The notes: generated by a model from the letters alone, not told the origin. A stretch of 64,000 bases of DNA from Endotrypanum monterogeii (GCA_000333855.2 CM007331.1:298568-362567); one strand, 5' to 3'; positions 51,437 through 61,810 are shown, counted from the first letter of the stretch. Translations and numbers: made by a program.

Positions 51437-51463
51437 TGTTGTGTGTGTGTGCCTGTGTGTGTG
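51373..51463. repeat. 91-bp quasi-palindrome (CA)n aggcac ... (TA)n ... gcct (GT)n
   Basis: The AGGC interruption in the CA arm is matched by GCCT at the mirror position in the GT arm, around a TA core of about 30 bp. Independent microsatellites would not share this interruption, so the arms are related as an inverted duplication. Confidence 0.8.
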
Positions 51464-53157
51464 TCTTTATAGAGGTAAACACGAGGATAGACAGATGGAG
51501 GGGGGGAGGAGGTGCTATCAAAAGGAAAAGGTGATGTGTTAGAACCAGGAGTTAAAGGGGCAAATATGTTATGTGTTGATGTATGTGTGTGTGTGTGTGT
51601 GTGTGGAGGGGAAGGGGATGGAAAGTGGTCTTGTTTGGAACGTGAGATGATCCCTATAATGTCTGTGTACTGTCGGGCTCATGTAATCCTTTAGTGGGTG
51701 TCCCCCTTTTTGTCTTTTGGGCAGTTGTGGCTCTGATGGTGGGCGGTGATAGTGGTGATGAGATGACTCCTCGCTTCGCTTGCCGTTTTTTTTTTCTTCC
51801 TCATTGCTGTTACCCGATGTGTTTCTCACGTTTGGCATGTACTAACCCCTTTAACCCACCTCCGCCTCTAGATTTCGGCCAACGAGATTTTCGTCTGCGA
51901 ACATGTTGCATAGTTAGTGTGCGTGTATGTGGTGTTGCGGTTGAGCCGCCGTTTGCTGTGAAGTCAAAGTGATGGTCTCCCCAAGGGCGCTCCCCCCCCC
52001 CTCCCCCCTTTTCTCTCGGCGCCATGAGGGATGGGGAAGAAGGGAGGAGGCGTAACTGAATGTTTTGTATCCGGGGGACAGCATGCTGTTGAGGGTGTGG
52101 AGGTGTATCGAGCGGTTGGCGAAGGTATCCGGTCAGATGTGGAGAGTGGAAATGTCCACTACACTTTGCGCTTGGTGTCATGGTATTTGAATCCCATGAC
52201 CACTGTGCTGTTCATCCCTCCTTTCCCCCTCCTCTCATTCATAAAGTGAGCCCCACCGAGGATCAGGCATGATGTCTAGGTCTGTCTGTATCTGAGATCG
52301 CGTGTGTGTGTGTGTGTGTGTTTCACTCGGATCCCCTATACACTTTTTTGTATAATTGATGCTCCCCCCCTTTGTGTATATGTCTCTTGTTGCTTTCCGT
52401 TGTCGCTCTCCCCTTCACCGTGCTTTGCTCTGGTCACCCAGAGATTTTCCTCTCCACCCCCACTTTCGCATGCTCACACCCACCAAACCACATTGTGTAA
52501 ATAAATAAATATATAAATATATTTATTTATATTCATGAAATATTTTTTATGCTCACTCGCTGGCTTCGTTTGCGTGGCCCACGCTCAAAAGGCAATGCTC
52601 TGTTGCCTTTCTCTCTCGGTGAAAAGCGATCTCCTTCCTCCCCTCGCGCTTCTATCAGCAGCAGCAGCAGCAGAAAGCTCTCATCACGACTTCTTTCGCC
52701 TAGACAATGTTTTTTTTTTTTAAATTATTATTGTTGTTGTTGTTTCTTGTGCCTCGTCACCGCGCGAACCTCACCTCTCTGTTTCTTTTTGTTTTTTGTT
52801 GTTGTTTTTTTCCGTCGGGAGGAGGGGTGCGAGTAGGAGAGGAGGAGTAGTGGGGGATTGGGGAGGGGGAGAGCTCGAGCATCAAGGAGAAAAAAAACAT
52901 CCGATTTGTGGTCCATGGTGGGAGGAGAGGATGCCGAGGAGGGTCCACGAAGAGAATAAATGATATTTGTGACATGATTTTTTTTTTTTAATGTTTTGTT
53001 GTTAATCTTGCTACTGTATGCCGTGAGCAAGCGCATCAAGAAGGCTTCCTCTGGCCTTCCCATCTTTTCTTGTAGCCGTTTCTTTTTTTTCTTTTGTAGG
53101 GCTAATATGGTTGGGTGCATCCGGACACACACACAGACAGATGCACAGAATGATGAA

Positions 53158-53212
53158 AATATATATGTATATATATATATATAGATATAGATATATACAT
53201 ATATATATATAT
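53158..53212. repeat. Interrupted (TA)n/TAGA block
   Basis: TA repeats with GATATAGATATAG in the centre and TGTA/TACA interruptions on either side, giving partial dyad symmetry. Confidence 0.8.
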
Positions 53213-53839
53213 CTTCAAGCCCTTGTCAGGTTCATTTCTGCTTTTTGTTCTCGTGTATGCGGGCGTGCAGATGATCGCTCTTCAACGGTAGTAATGGCAG
53301 TGGCGTAGGCAGTGGTGCTGCTTTTCTCCCCCCCCCTGTGTCCGAGCCCTCAATGTCCTTACGTAGGTAGGATTTAGGGGCAAAGAACACAGCTGAACAA
53401 GTGAGACCCCCGTGTCATCTCCTCTCTGTGTCTGTTTGCCTGTTTCTCCCACACAGAAGGCTCCTTTGAGTAACAAAAAAAAAACACGAGGAGTCTCGTG
53501 ACGCAACGGTCAACAATGGTTCAGATCAAACAGTCTAAACGAAGAGTAACGCAACGATGACCTTGCATTGAGTACGCAAATACCCGAGGGACATACACTA
53601 AATCACAGCAGTGGCGATGCTGCTGACTTGGTGGGCCTCCCTTCTTCTCCGGTAGGGAAAAAAATGGATGAGCGCCAGCCAGGGATTCGGGGACTAGATC
53701 ACTGCTTTTCAAAATCGTGCTGATACACACGACACGTCGGACAACCACGTTGGTGTCCCACCCGGTAGGGTTGATGCAGGTTTCTGCTTTCCTCTTTGAA
53801 TTTTGAAAGAAAAAAAAATGTCTTGATGAGTTTCCAGTT

Positions 53840-54532
53840 TTGTGTTATTCCCAGACAAGGGGGATCGGGGATGCTCCCTCCCTCTCCCCGTCATCTTTTG
53901 GACTCCACGAGGACGGATGCTCAGATCTTCTCTCGTCAGCAAAAGCGTGTACTTGTAGAGGGGCTGCGCTTGATGAGATTCCCTGCGTTGTGCTGCGCCA
54001 CAATTTCTTCGTTAATGACTTTGCACGCGTTTGGCAACAAGGCTGCACACAGTCCTCACTGGGACTCGCCTTCTTGACAGCGGTGCCGCAAACACTGGAG
54101 CACCTCACGACGTGGAGGGGAGTTTGAAGATGCAGCGAGCAGGGACCCTGAGTGAACACCCCGACTCCACTTCCCTAAAAGGAGAGAAGGGGAGAGGTGG
54201 GGGGGGGGCATCTCCTGCATCCCAGTGTGTGGGGCAGAAAATGGAACACCAATGCACGTGGATACGGCGAGCACGCCCCAAAGCAGGGCTCTAAAGCAGG
54301 TCCGGCTGGGTGAAGGGGGTGCGGTCTATCCCAGTCGTTGGGGCGCCAGTCACCAGTGATGAGACGAACCAAGCCGGGGGGGGGAGCGTCCTTGAGAAGA
54401 CCATCACTTTGACTTCACAGCAAACGGCGGCTCACCCGCAACCCCACATGCACGCACACTTACTATGCAACATGCTCGCAGGTAAACGCCTCATCGAGAG
54501 CCTGTGGAGGCAGAACAATAAAATAAAAAAAT
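53840..54532 (+). mobile_element. SIDER2-like short interspersed degenerate retroposon
   Basis: This stretch is less repetitive and more GC-rich than its surroundings and ends in an A-rich tail (54512-54531, ataaaataaaaaaa). Near its 3' end it carries phrases I recall from Leishmania SIDER2 elements: agcagggctct (about 54281-54291), gttggggcgcca, and accagtgatgag followed by ccaagcc (about 54350-54375). SIDER2 elements are decayed, non-coding relatives of ingi/L1Tc-type retroposons that sit in 3' UTRs and have been linked to mRNA destabilisation. The orientation is +. The 5' edge is uncertain; similarity may extend back to about 53520. The recognition is from memory, not from an alignment. 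Confidence 0.6.
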
Positions 54533-56339
54533 GTTGTCTATTATTACTATTATTATTCTTATTTCTCGTTGCTGTTTTTGCGATTGTTTTTTTTTTTTGA
54601 CGTACTTCAGAAAATTTTAATGATGCTTTATTTCACCACCCCTTTCCCCTCTCCCCCTCCCTTTTTTTTCCCTCTCTTCGCCGCCATCGCAGCCGCTGCT
54701 CAATATTATTATTATTTTGCGTTTGTTTGGTTGGCTGTTTTTTTTTTTTTGTATGGTAATGCACGCATCTCTCCGACATGACACGCTTTTGAAATCTCGG
54801 TGTTGTATTATGGGGTGCTTGTTGTTGTTACGCTGACGCTTCTTTGAGCTCGCTTTGGGCGCGATGCTTTCTATTTTAGATCAAGGGCTAACGCTTCCGT
54901 GCTCCCTCCCTCCCTCCCTCCCTCCCTCCTTCTCTTAAAGATTACGCCGTTCTCATTCACTCACAAATTCACTGACCACCTCATGACGCCGCTTTCCTTT
55001 TTTTTTTTTCGGCGCCTGCACCAGACCACGTGTGAGAAGGCAGACTCCCATATCTGCCCCCCCCCCCCCCGCTTTCCCCTACGTGCGCAACACTGAGGAG
55101 AGGGGGGGGGGGAGGGGAGCCACCGAGCATGTTGGGCTAGTGGTGAGGACATCGAGACGGAACTCTATTCCGTGTACTTGTACTTTTTTTTCTTCTTCTG
55201 CGCGTGTCACTTTACATTTTTTTTTAAAATCTTGTTTTGATTTTTGTACGACACGGATGCTCTTTTTTTTTTTGTGTGTGTGTGGGGGGGGAGGAGGAGG
55301 AGGAGGAGGAGGGGGGACGAGAGTAGCCCCCACCCCACTCCTCTTCTCCGTTGATGTATGTGCTGCTTCTCTTATGTCTGGCGAGTATCTCTTGCTGATG
55401 CCACCCATGCTGCTATGAGTGTTTTCGTGTCTAGATTCATGTGTGCTTGTGGAGGTGGCGATCTCCCCCTTATCTTTCTCCCCGCCTCTCTCTATGAAGC
55501 ACATTTGTTGCATTCATTCATTCATGTTGTGTCTCTCTCTCTCTCTCTCACGCTATCACGGGATCCTCACAAAAGATCACCCAGCAGCCAAAAAAAAAAA
55601 ATAATAATAAAATATACACATGTATATTCAAAGATGTGTGCGCACGTCTTGCTGTCACGGCGCCTTCCTCCCACCACCACCAAAGTGTATAGATGTTGCG
55701 TTCGGCTCTGCTTTCCTTCGATGCTTGCGCTTCTTCGGCATCCCTTCGCTTCTCTCTCCAAAGCAATCGCGCACATATATATATATATATATGTGTGTGT
55801 GTGGGTGCGTAAATATGTCTAGATAATTTGGCCATTATGTTGATACAAAACATATCGAAGAGGCGCAATACCATAACGTATATGCTCCTTTAGAACTCCA
55901 AAGACCAATACATTTTTTTTTCTTTACCTCTCACCACACACACACACACACACACACCACCTTCATCCTATTTGTTTATTTTTCGCTCGCAGAGATGAAG
56001 TGACACACGTCACGTGTGCACACGCACACGCCGGCAGACACCCGACTCAGTTTTCCAGTCCCCCCCCCCCCTTCCCCTCATCGAGCCACCATCGATGCAA
56101 GGGTCGTTACATCACACCGTCTCCTCTCCCGTCTTGGACAATCTCTTGTCTCCACACGAAAAGAGGCCACACAATTCGCTCTCCCAACCATGCAGGAGGA
56201 GGGGGCTGTGCACAAAAGCGAAAACGAGACATGATTTCAGCATCAAAAAGAAGCTGGAAATCGAATGAAAATGCAGAGCGGCCATCTGCGAGAAGACATC
56301 GAAGGGTTCAGTAGCCCGACCTTTCTCCCTCTGAAGGGT

Positions 56340-56371
<32 letters not shown>

Positions 56372-56506
56372 CGTCTCGGATATGCGGAGCGGTGCACCGC
56401 CTGCCAACGTCCCAGGGTGCAGCACACTAACACCGGCATCAATATAAGGGCCACAGAAAGAAAACAGAAGGAAGGAGAGCACACAGCAACAGGCAAAGAT
56501 AATCAA

Positions 56507-56866
56507 TTAAATTTCCGTCATGGGCATCTTTGCCTCCGATCGTGATGTCGGGGCGACTGACCCAGATGGCAGCACTCGGTGGTCTTTCCATCGGCTGATG
56601 TCCTCCCCCGCCCTTAAATTCTTTTCACGAACCGAAGCGATCTCTTTTTGAAGCCACCATTCAGCACTTGCCGTGTACTTGATTACAGACGGGCAATCCT
56701 TCATCCTGGATACAACCCCTCTCGCAGGTGCACACAGCCGCTGAGTATGGAGCCACTGAAGGGATGCGCACTCATGTTGTCTCTGCTCTTCTCCAAAGGT
56801 TTCTCCCTCCTCTATCGTATCCTTCGCGGCAACACCGTCAGACTTCAAGACGAACGTGAAGCTCAT
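56507..56866 (-). pseudogene. Possible antisense coding relic, downstream part
   Basis: A 119-codon open frame on the - strand, balanced in composition and not built from simple repeats, with third-position GC of a bit over one half, comparable to weakly biased real genes nearby. It includes three Trp and a charged helical segment W-W-L-Q-K-E-I-A-S-V-R-E. It may be a degraded gene, a small real gene on the opposite strand, or chance. I recognise no family. Confidence 0.2.
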
Positions 56867-57089
56867 GAATGCTCCTTTTTTTTTTCTGCTGCACGCCTGC
56901 CCCGTTGATCTCAGTGCGCAGTATCACGTGTGTATCATACCATCGAGGAGAGAGAAATATGCTTCTTGGCAATGTCCTGAGGACAATGCTCACGACTTCC
57001 ACCAAGCTGTGTGAAATTTGTTTCGTTGCACCAGATGCGATCAGTGTCGCCCTAATTTCAGTCTTTTTTTTTTTTTGTACACGTGACAA
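56838..57089 (-). pseudogene. Possible antisense coding relic, upstream part
   Basis: An 83-codon open frame on the - strand with a protein-like composition (S-L-V-E-V-V-S-I-V-L-R-T-L-P then R-W-Y-D-T-H-V). It ends just past an A10 run (T10 on the + strand, 56876-56885), after which a second - strand frame opens (56866-56507). A one-base slip in that run could have separated one frame into two. No family is recognised, and - strand coding would be exceptional in this window. Confidence 0.2.
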
Positions 57090-57168
57090 AAAAAAAAAAA
57101 ATGTTGTGGATTTTCTCTCTCATTGAGCTTACACGGTTTGTTTCGCATAGCCTGTATGGTGTGCACAC

Positions 57169-57170
57169 AG

Positions 57171-57233
<63 letters not shown>

Positions 57234-57260
57234 CATATATAGATAGAACAAATAGTATTT
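57169..57260. repeat. (CA)n(TA)n(TG)n array, copy left of gap
   Basis: CA run, TA run, then tgtgtgtgtgcatatatag and a tail containing aacaaatag. Nearly the same series occurs at 57505-57597 on the other side of the gap. Confidence 0.85.
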
Positions 57261-57265
57261 ATCGT

Positions 57266-57502
57266 NNNNNNNNNNNNNNNNNNNNNNNNNNNNNNNNNNN
57301 NNNNNNNNNNNNNNNNNNNNNNNNNNNNNNNNNNNNNNNNNNNNNNNNNNNNNNNNNNNNNNNNNNNNNNNNNNNNNNNNNNNNNNNNNNNNNNNNNNNN
57401 NNNNNNNNNNNNNNNNNNNNNNNNNNNNNNNNNNNNNNNNNNNNNNNNNNNNNNNNNNNNNNNNNNNNNNNNNNNNNNNNNNNNNNNNNNNNNNNNNNNN
57501 NN
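57266..57502. other. Assembly gap, 237 N
   Basis: Bases are unknown. Both flanks carry almost the same CA/TA/TG array and the same tail, so the gap may join overlapping contig ends. Confidence 1.
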
Positions 57503-57504
57503 AC

Positions 57505-57505
57505 G

Positions 57506-57568
<63 letters not shown>

Positions 57569-57597
57569 CATATATAGATGAACAAATAGATTTATGT
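57505..57597. repeat. (CA)n(TA)n(TG)n array, copy right of gap
   Basis: It matches the array at 57169-57260, including gcatatatagat and aacaaatag, with small indels. Confidence 0.85.
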
Positions 57598-57979
57598 TTC
57601 AGTCCCACCCCGTAAGTATTCGTGCGTCTTTGTCCTCCTCGTTTTCCTCACTTAATGCGGCTTTTTGACGCCCCGCCCCACCCCTTCGGCTGCCGCCATC
57701 CTGGACAACGTTTTTTTCTAGTACCCCCCTCCCTCCCCCCATGCCCTCTCTCCTTGGGGAAAACATAAACCTCGTTGCTTTCTTCGCATTCATTACTTCC
57801 ACCCTCCACCGTCACCAAGCCCCCCCAAACAGACACACCTCTGTGTGCACGCACTTATAGTGGGTAAAGGGGTATTAGAAAAAAAAAAAAAATAGGGCAA
57901 AGCCAAGGCGACAGCAACGTCGCCACCCCAGGCGGAGGCATCATCCACCCCCTCTGCGCCGGTAGCAGTCGACTACGCA

Positions 57980-58852
57980 ATGCCCTTCCAATTATCGGGA
58001 AAAACGTGCGAACACGCTGGCCGCATTTACCGCCTTCCGAGTCTCAAAGATTTCTTTGCGTTTCGGACCTTTGCCGACTCGCTCGACGGCTTTACGGTGC
58101 GCTACAGCAGTCCTTATGATGTAATTGTGTGGGACAAAAAGATACCTCACGAGCCTATGAACATAATTAAGGTGTTCGCATTATTTACCAACACCAATGG
58201 AAGACCTAGCGGCGCAGCGACACCCAAGGAGCTCTACGATCTCTTGCAAGACGCCATCTTTCGAGAGAAGTGGGATGAATACCGTCAGGAGGCGTTCCGC
58301 ATCACCAGTCTGAGCTCCAACACCGACATTGGTTATTACGCGGCAAAAAGCCCCATGCCGCTCGTATCAAATCGCGACTTCGTGAACCAGCGTATGTGGC
58401 ACGAGGCAGGCCGAGACGAGTACATCATTTTTAACACGTCGGTTCCACACGCATCGGTGCCACTAACCTATCAAAAGGATGCCCACAACAACAAGCGTGG
58501 TGAGTATACCCGCGCGTCATCAAAGCTGACCGGGTATCTCATCCGTCCCTGGAAGGACCCAGGGACAGGCAAAGTCGATGGTGCCAGCCTGACGTACATC
58601 ACGCAGACCGACCCCGGGGGTTGGATCCCAGCAGCGCTCACTAACTTCATCGCCACAAAATTCGCCCCCAATACCGCCAAGAATGTGGCATCGGCGCTGC
58701 CCAAGTTCCGCGCATGGCTGAAGAAGCAGCTGGAGACCGGCACCTATGTAAAAGAATGGGAGCTGGACCCCAAGTGGTGGGTAGAGGAGGACAGCGACGA
58801 GACGGTGAAAAACGAGACGATCGACTATGCAATTCGCAAGTGGGGTGAGTGA
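57980..58852 (+). CDS. START-domain lipid-transfer protein (STARD10/PCTP-like)
   Basis: 290 residues from ATG 57980 to TGA 58850-58852. The whole chain is one START domain of the phosphatidylcholine-transfer type: R-E-K-W-D-E-Y (about 95-101), D-I-G-Y-Y-A-A-K-S-P-M-P-L-V-S-N-R-D-F-V-N-Q-R-M-W (key residues Y-Y, P, N-R-D-F-V, R, W), S-V-P-H, then G-Y-L-I-R-P-W, T-Y-I-T-Q-T-D-P-G-G-W-I-P and a C-terminal amphipathic helix. Such proteins move phospholipids or ceramide between membranes. There is no signal or membrane segment. The frame continues open for 28 more codons upstream (from GGC 57896), encoding an Ala/Lys/Thr/Pro stretch that looks coding, but it is preceded by an in-frame TAG at 57893-57895 right after an A14 run. 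The native start may lie there and be broken or mis-sequenced. Confidence 0.95.
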   Translation: MPFQLSGKTCEHAGRIYRLPSLKDFFAFRTFADSLDGFTVRYSSPYDVIVWDKKIPHEPMNIIKVFALFTNTNGRPSGAATPKELYDLLQDAIFREKWDEYRQEAFRITSLSSNTDIGYYAAKSPMPLVSNRDFVNQRMWHEAGRDEYIIFNTSVPHASVPLTYQKDAHNNKRGEYTRASSKLTGYLIRPWKDPGTGKVDGASLTYITQTDPGGWIPAALTNFIATKFAPNTAKNVASALPKFRAWLKKQLETGTYVKEWELDPKWWVEEDSDETVKNETIDYAIRKWGE

Positions 58853-59202
58853 GCTGAGAATAGAGTCGGGGATGACCTGTGTGTGTGTGTGTGTGTGTGT
58901 GTGATGCACGACATCGTTTTATTATGATCTACTGCCTTTTTCTCTCCCTGTGTATGTGTGGATGGGGAATGGAGAGGGTTGGGCTCAAGGAGGCACTACT
59001 CAACCCAGGGTGTGTCTTTGCGCAGCACACGGGCCAGAACCCCCTCTCCCCTACACACACACACGTACAGATTTGCAGGGGGGTGGGGGGAAGGAGGTCT
59101 GTTTTCACAGGGGCTGTGCACGCCAACGAGCATGTCCTTACAGTTGAAGTCAAAATGTTTACCTGGCATCATCGCACCGTTTTGGAATCATTTTTGTGTT
59201 CC

Positions 59203-59329
59203 TTGCCCCCCCCCCCCCTCCACCCCTCACCCCTACATTTTCCCCCCGTCCCCCTGTTCCACACACACTTCATTACGCGTGTGTGGAACAGGGGGACGGG
59301 GGGAAAATGTAGGGGTGGGGGGGGGGCAA
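59203..59329. repeat. Inverted repeat with perfect 39-bp arms and 12-nt loop
   Basis: Arm 59228-59266 is the exact reverse complement of 59279-59317, with loop acttcattacgc (59267-59278). Outside the arms a C-run with ttg (59203-59218) faces a G-run ending in caa (59317-59329), so pairing can extend by about 13 bp past a 9-nt bulge. In the transcript it would form a very stable stem in the region after the START gene. Confidence 0.95.
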
Positions 59330-60236
59330 TAGCTGCAAATGGGGAGAAAGGGTGGTTGGGAAGGTGATTGTATGGGGCGTTGTTTATGTCGATATCTTTC
59401 CTCGTCGCTTCGTGTGTTTGTTAACGTTTGCTTGCCCCATCATGCACACTCCTGGCTTCCCTTCTTTCCGTGTACCCTTGTCCACCTTATTTTTTTTTTT
59501 TTTGCTTTTTTTTTTTTGCCATATCGCTGACGATCTTCTCGATATTCATTATCACTTTTTTCTGTCTCACCTCCTCTCCCCCCTTTTTTTTTCTGGTTAT
59601 ATTTATTTACTTATGATGATGATTATGAATTACTTATCCGCCTTCTTCGTCGAAGCATTGCTGTAGAGCAAATCCCTTCGCCTATCGAAGGGGGAGGGAA
59701 CGACGCTACCACTGACACATTTATGCCCCCAATTCGGAATCGATAGATCAGCATGAGCAGTGGGAATGGGGGATAGGATGAGAGAAGGGGGGGGGAAGTA
59801 CCTGTGGGAAGAGCGCGTGAGGAGGGAGGGGGAAGGGCAATAGAGAACATAATGGAGGTACCTCGCATTTCCCTGCTTACCCTCCAAGTCCGTGTACACC
59901 CACGGGAGGACATATCTTTTCCTAGTTGATTCGAGATGCAAAGGCCGAATCATTGGTCCGCCAAACGTATACATACCCTTCGACACACTACGCACCCCGT
60001 GCTATCACTGCTGCCGCCCTGAGAGCTTCCCCCCCCCTAGCTCCCCTCTCTTCATCATGTGACCTCTGTACAACTGCCTTCAGGCGGGTGTCATACTGCT
60101 CCATTGTTTTCTAGTTCGCGACTGTGCCCCTTGTTTTTATCGGTCTTCGTTGCTCTTGTTCTGGCTGCTGTTTCTCTCCCGCTCGAATTACCTTCCATTG
60201 TCTGCAGAGGCACCGCTAGCAGCCCTCACCGAGCAC

Positions 60237-60238
60237 CA

Positions 60239-60275
<37 letters not shown>
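60237..60275. repeat. (CA)n microsatellite
   Basis: CA dinucleotide run of about 38 bp followed by an A-run. Confidence 0.9.
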
Positions 60276-60278
<3 letters not shown>

Positions 60279-60573
60279 AAAAAAGGAAAACAAAAAGTGA
60301 ATACGCGTACGTGTGCGAGTACGTCTCATCCCGCTCAGCTATACGGTAGTTTGGATCGAGAGGAGGGTAGGGGACGGGGGTGGGCCGTAATTCTTTTCTC
60401 AGAGAAGTCACCCCACTCATCACATCCTCTAGATCCAGCCTCGCACCGAACCAAAATCTACCTGCCTCTTCCCATTCATTCTCCACTACCTCAAGAAAGA
60501 GAAACGAACAGGATCACAGACATATTTTCGTAGCTGTGTAGACTACTTGGTGCGTCCGCGTGGCGGGAAGAAG

Positions 60574-61788
60574 ATGTTCACGTCAGAAGACCCTCAGGAA
60601 ATAGTTGTGCTGAAGGCAGTCGCTTTCCAGCACGCGGCGCGGCGCGCTCGTCATCTCATGTCTGCGCAAAGGTCCCACACAGCCTCGACGCTGTGCCAAG
60701 CTTCGCATGCGGCACCACATCGATGTGGACACGGGGAGATGAGAGGTGGGCTGGATGGTAGTCGAACTCGCGAGTCACTGGTCCGGTCAAATGCTACGCG
60801 TTCCGCTCCCTGCTTCACGTTCAGGCTTCCAGTGTCGCTTGCTGCCGCGTCGAGTGAGAGTCGGGGTGGTGAGGATCGTCGTGGGACCCGCACGCACTCA
60901 TATGGGGCGCGTATAGCCCTTGGGGAATCTCTGCAGCAACACGAAGATGCGCTTCGATCATGGGCAAACGAACCTGCGCAACATGTTCCCCTCCGCATCA
61001 AAAATGCGATTGGAGTTGGCGTGAAACCACCCGCGTCTCTGTCATCTGGAGCGGAAGCTGCACCATATTCTCTTCAGTGGCACACTGGAGGCCTGCACTC
61101 TCACAGACGGCCCGAGGCAAACATTCCATCTCCCCGTGTGGCTGTACTAACACGGTCATATTGCAGAGTCCTTGCCCAGGGATCAGTATGTGACACTGGT
61201 GTCCCGGTAACGGTAGTCTCAGAGCCAACAGCCCAGCAGGGGCCGACTGTTCCATCTATCAAGGTAGCACCGCAAGATGCACCTCGTGGAGAGATTCATG
61301 AGACACCATGGGAGGCTTCAAAAAGCGAGAACAGGTGCATCGCCTCCACCTCTCTATCGTCGTCTACACCCAAGTCCTACCACGACTCGGAGAGAGCAGT
61401 AACCTCTGCACACGCGACAGCTCTGGCGCCAGGGGCACCAGGTGTTTCCCCTAGAGTTATGCAGCCTTCTCCCTACCAACTGCCGGTGCGGCTGGGGTCT
61501 TTTGCTACGTCATCGGCACAGCAGCCGGCATCTGCCGCTGCGACCAGTTCCCCACTGCCGACAGATAGCTACCGGCGTGCTTTTCTTGATGAGCAAGCCA
61601 AGCGTTATGCACATTGGCGCAACCGCCAAGCTGCTGTGCTGCATGAGGTCGCGCCAGACATGTGGGGCCGCGCGCTGCCGCATCGTGCAGCTCTGGATCG
61701 GCAGCCGCACGTGATGGATAGTGGTTTCTGTACACACACCTCGTACGTGGCTCGGTCACAATACGATTGTGGAGTTGTCATTGCTTAA
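60574..61788 (+). CDS. Hypothetical protein, 404 residues
   Basis: 404 residues from ATG 60574 to TAA 61786-61788; in-frame codons upstream lack an ATG and lie by the probable splice acceptors. I do not recognise a family. The N-terminus has a short helical, basic stretch (V-L-K-A-V-A-F-Q-H-A-A-R-R-A-R-H). The centre (about 60-320) is rich in Ser, Pro, Ala and Arg and probably disordered. The C-terminal ~75 residues look more ordered: a helix Y-R-R-A-F-L-D-E-Q-A-K-R-Y-A-H-W-R-N-R (about 337-355), then A-P-D-M-W-G-R-A. No membrane segment, signal peptide or catalytic motif is seen. Third-position bias is modest. A small scaffold or cytoskeletal protein is a guess. Confidence 0.8.
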   Translation: MFTSEDPQEIVVLKAVAFQHAARRARHLMSAQRSHTASTLCQASHAAPHRCGHGEMRGGLDGSRTRESLVRSNATRSAPCFTFRLPVSLAAASSESRGGEDRRGTRTHSYGARIALGESLQQHEDALRSWANEPAQHVPLRIKNAIGVGVKPPASLSSGAEAAPYSLQWHTGGLHSHRRPEANIPSPRVAVLTRSYCRVLAQGSVCDTGVPVTVVSEPTAQQGPTVPSIKVAPQDAPRGEIHETPWEASKSENRCIASTSLSSSTPKSYHDSERAVTSAHATALAPGAPGVSPRVMQPSPYQLPVRLGSFATSSAQQPASAAATSSPLPTDSYRRAFLDEQAKRYAHWRNRQAAVLHEVAPDMWGRALPHRAALDRQPHVMDSGFCTHTSYVARSQYDCGVVIA

Positions 61789-61810
61789 CTAAAAGCTTAT
61801 CCACGCCGAC

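Larger units (their letters stand above)
50088..57979. other. 7.9-kb gene-poor region with SIDER2-like element and gap
   Basis: No confident gene. Contents in order: (TA)/(GT) at 50119-50150; CCCT repeats at 50730-50782; palindromes at 51051-51100 and 51373-51463; (GT)n at 51584-51604 and 52303-52321; TA block 53158-53212; SIDER2-like element about 53840-54532; CTCC repeats 54900-54928; C- and G-runs at 55060-55120; GGA repeats 55288-55315; TA/GT at 55776-55804; GT run 56345-56372; a less repetitive island at 56480-57060 with open frames on the - strand; duplicated CA/TA/TG arrays around the gap 57266-57502; pyrimidine-rich sequence to 57840; and an A14 run at 57879-57892. Confidence 0.6.
58853..60573. 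other. 1.7-kb intergenic region with strong hairpin
   Basis: No gene seen. It has a GT run at 58878-58903, the inverted repeat at 59203-59329, T-runs near 59491-59515, a C/G-rich part at 59800-60060, and a (CA)n array at 60237-60275. AGs after the pyrimidine stretches near 60520-60540 are the likely splice acceptors of the next gene. Confidence 0.65.
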
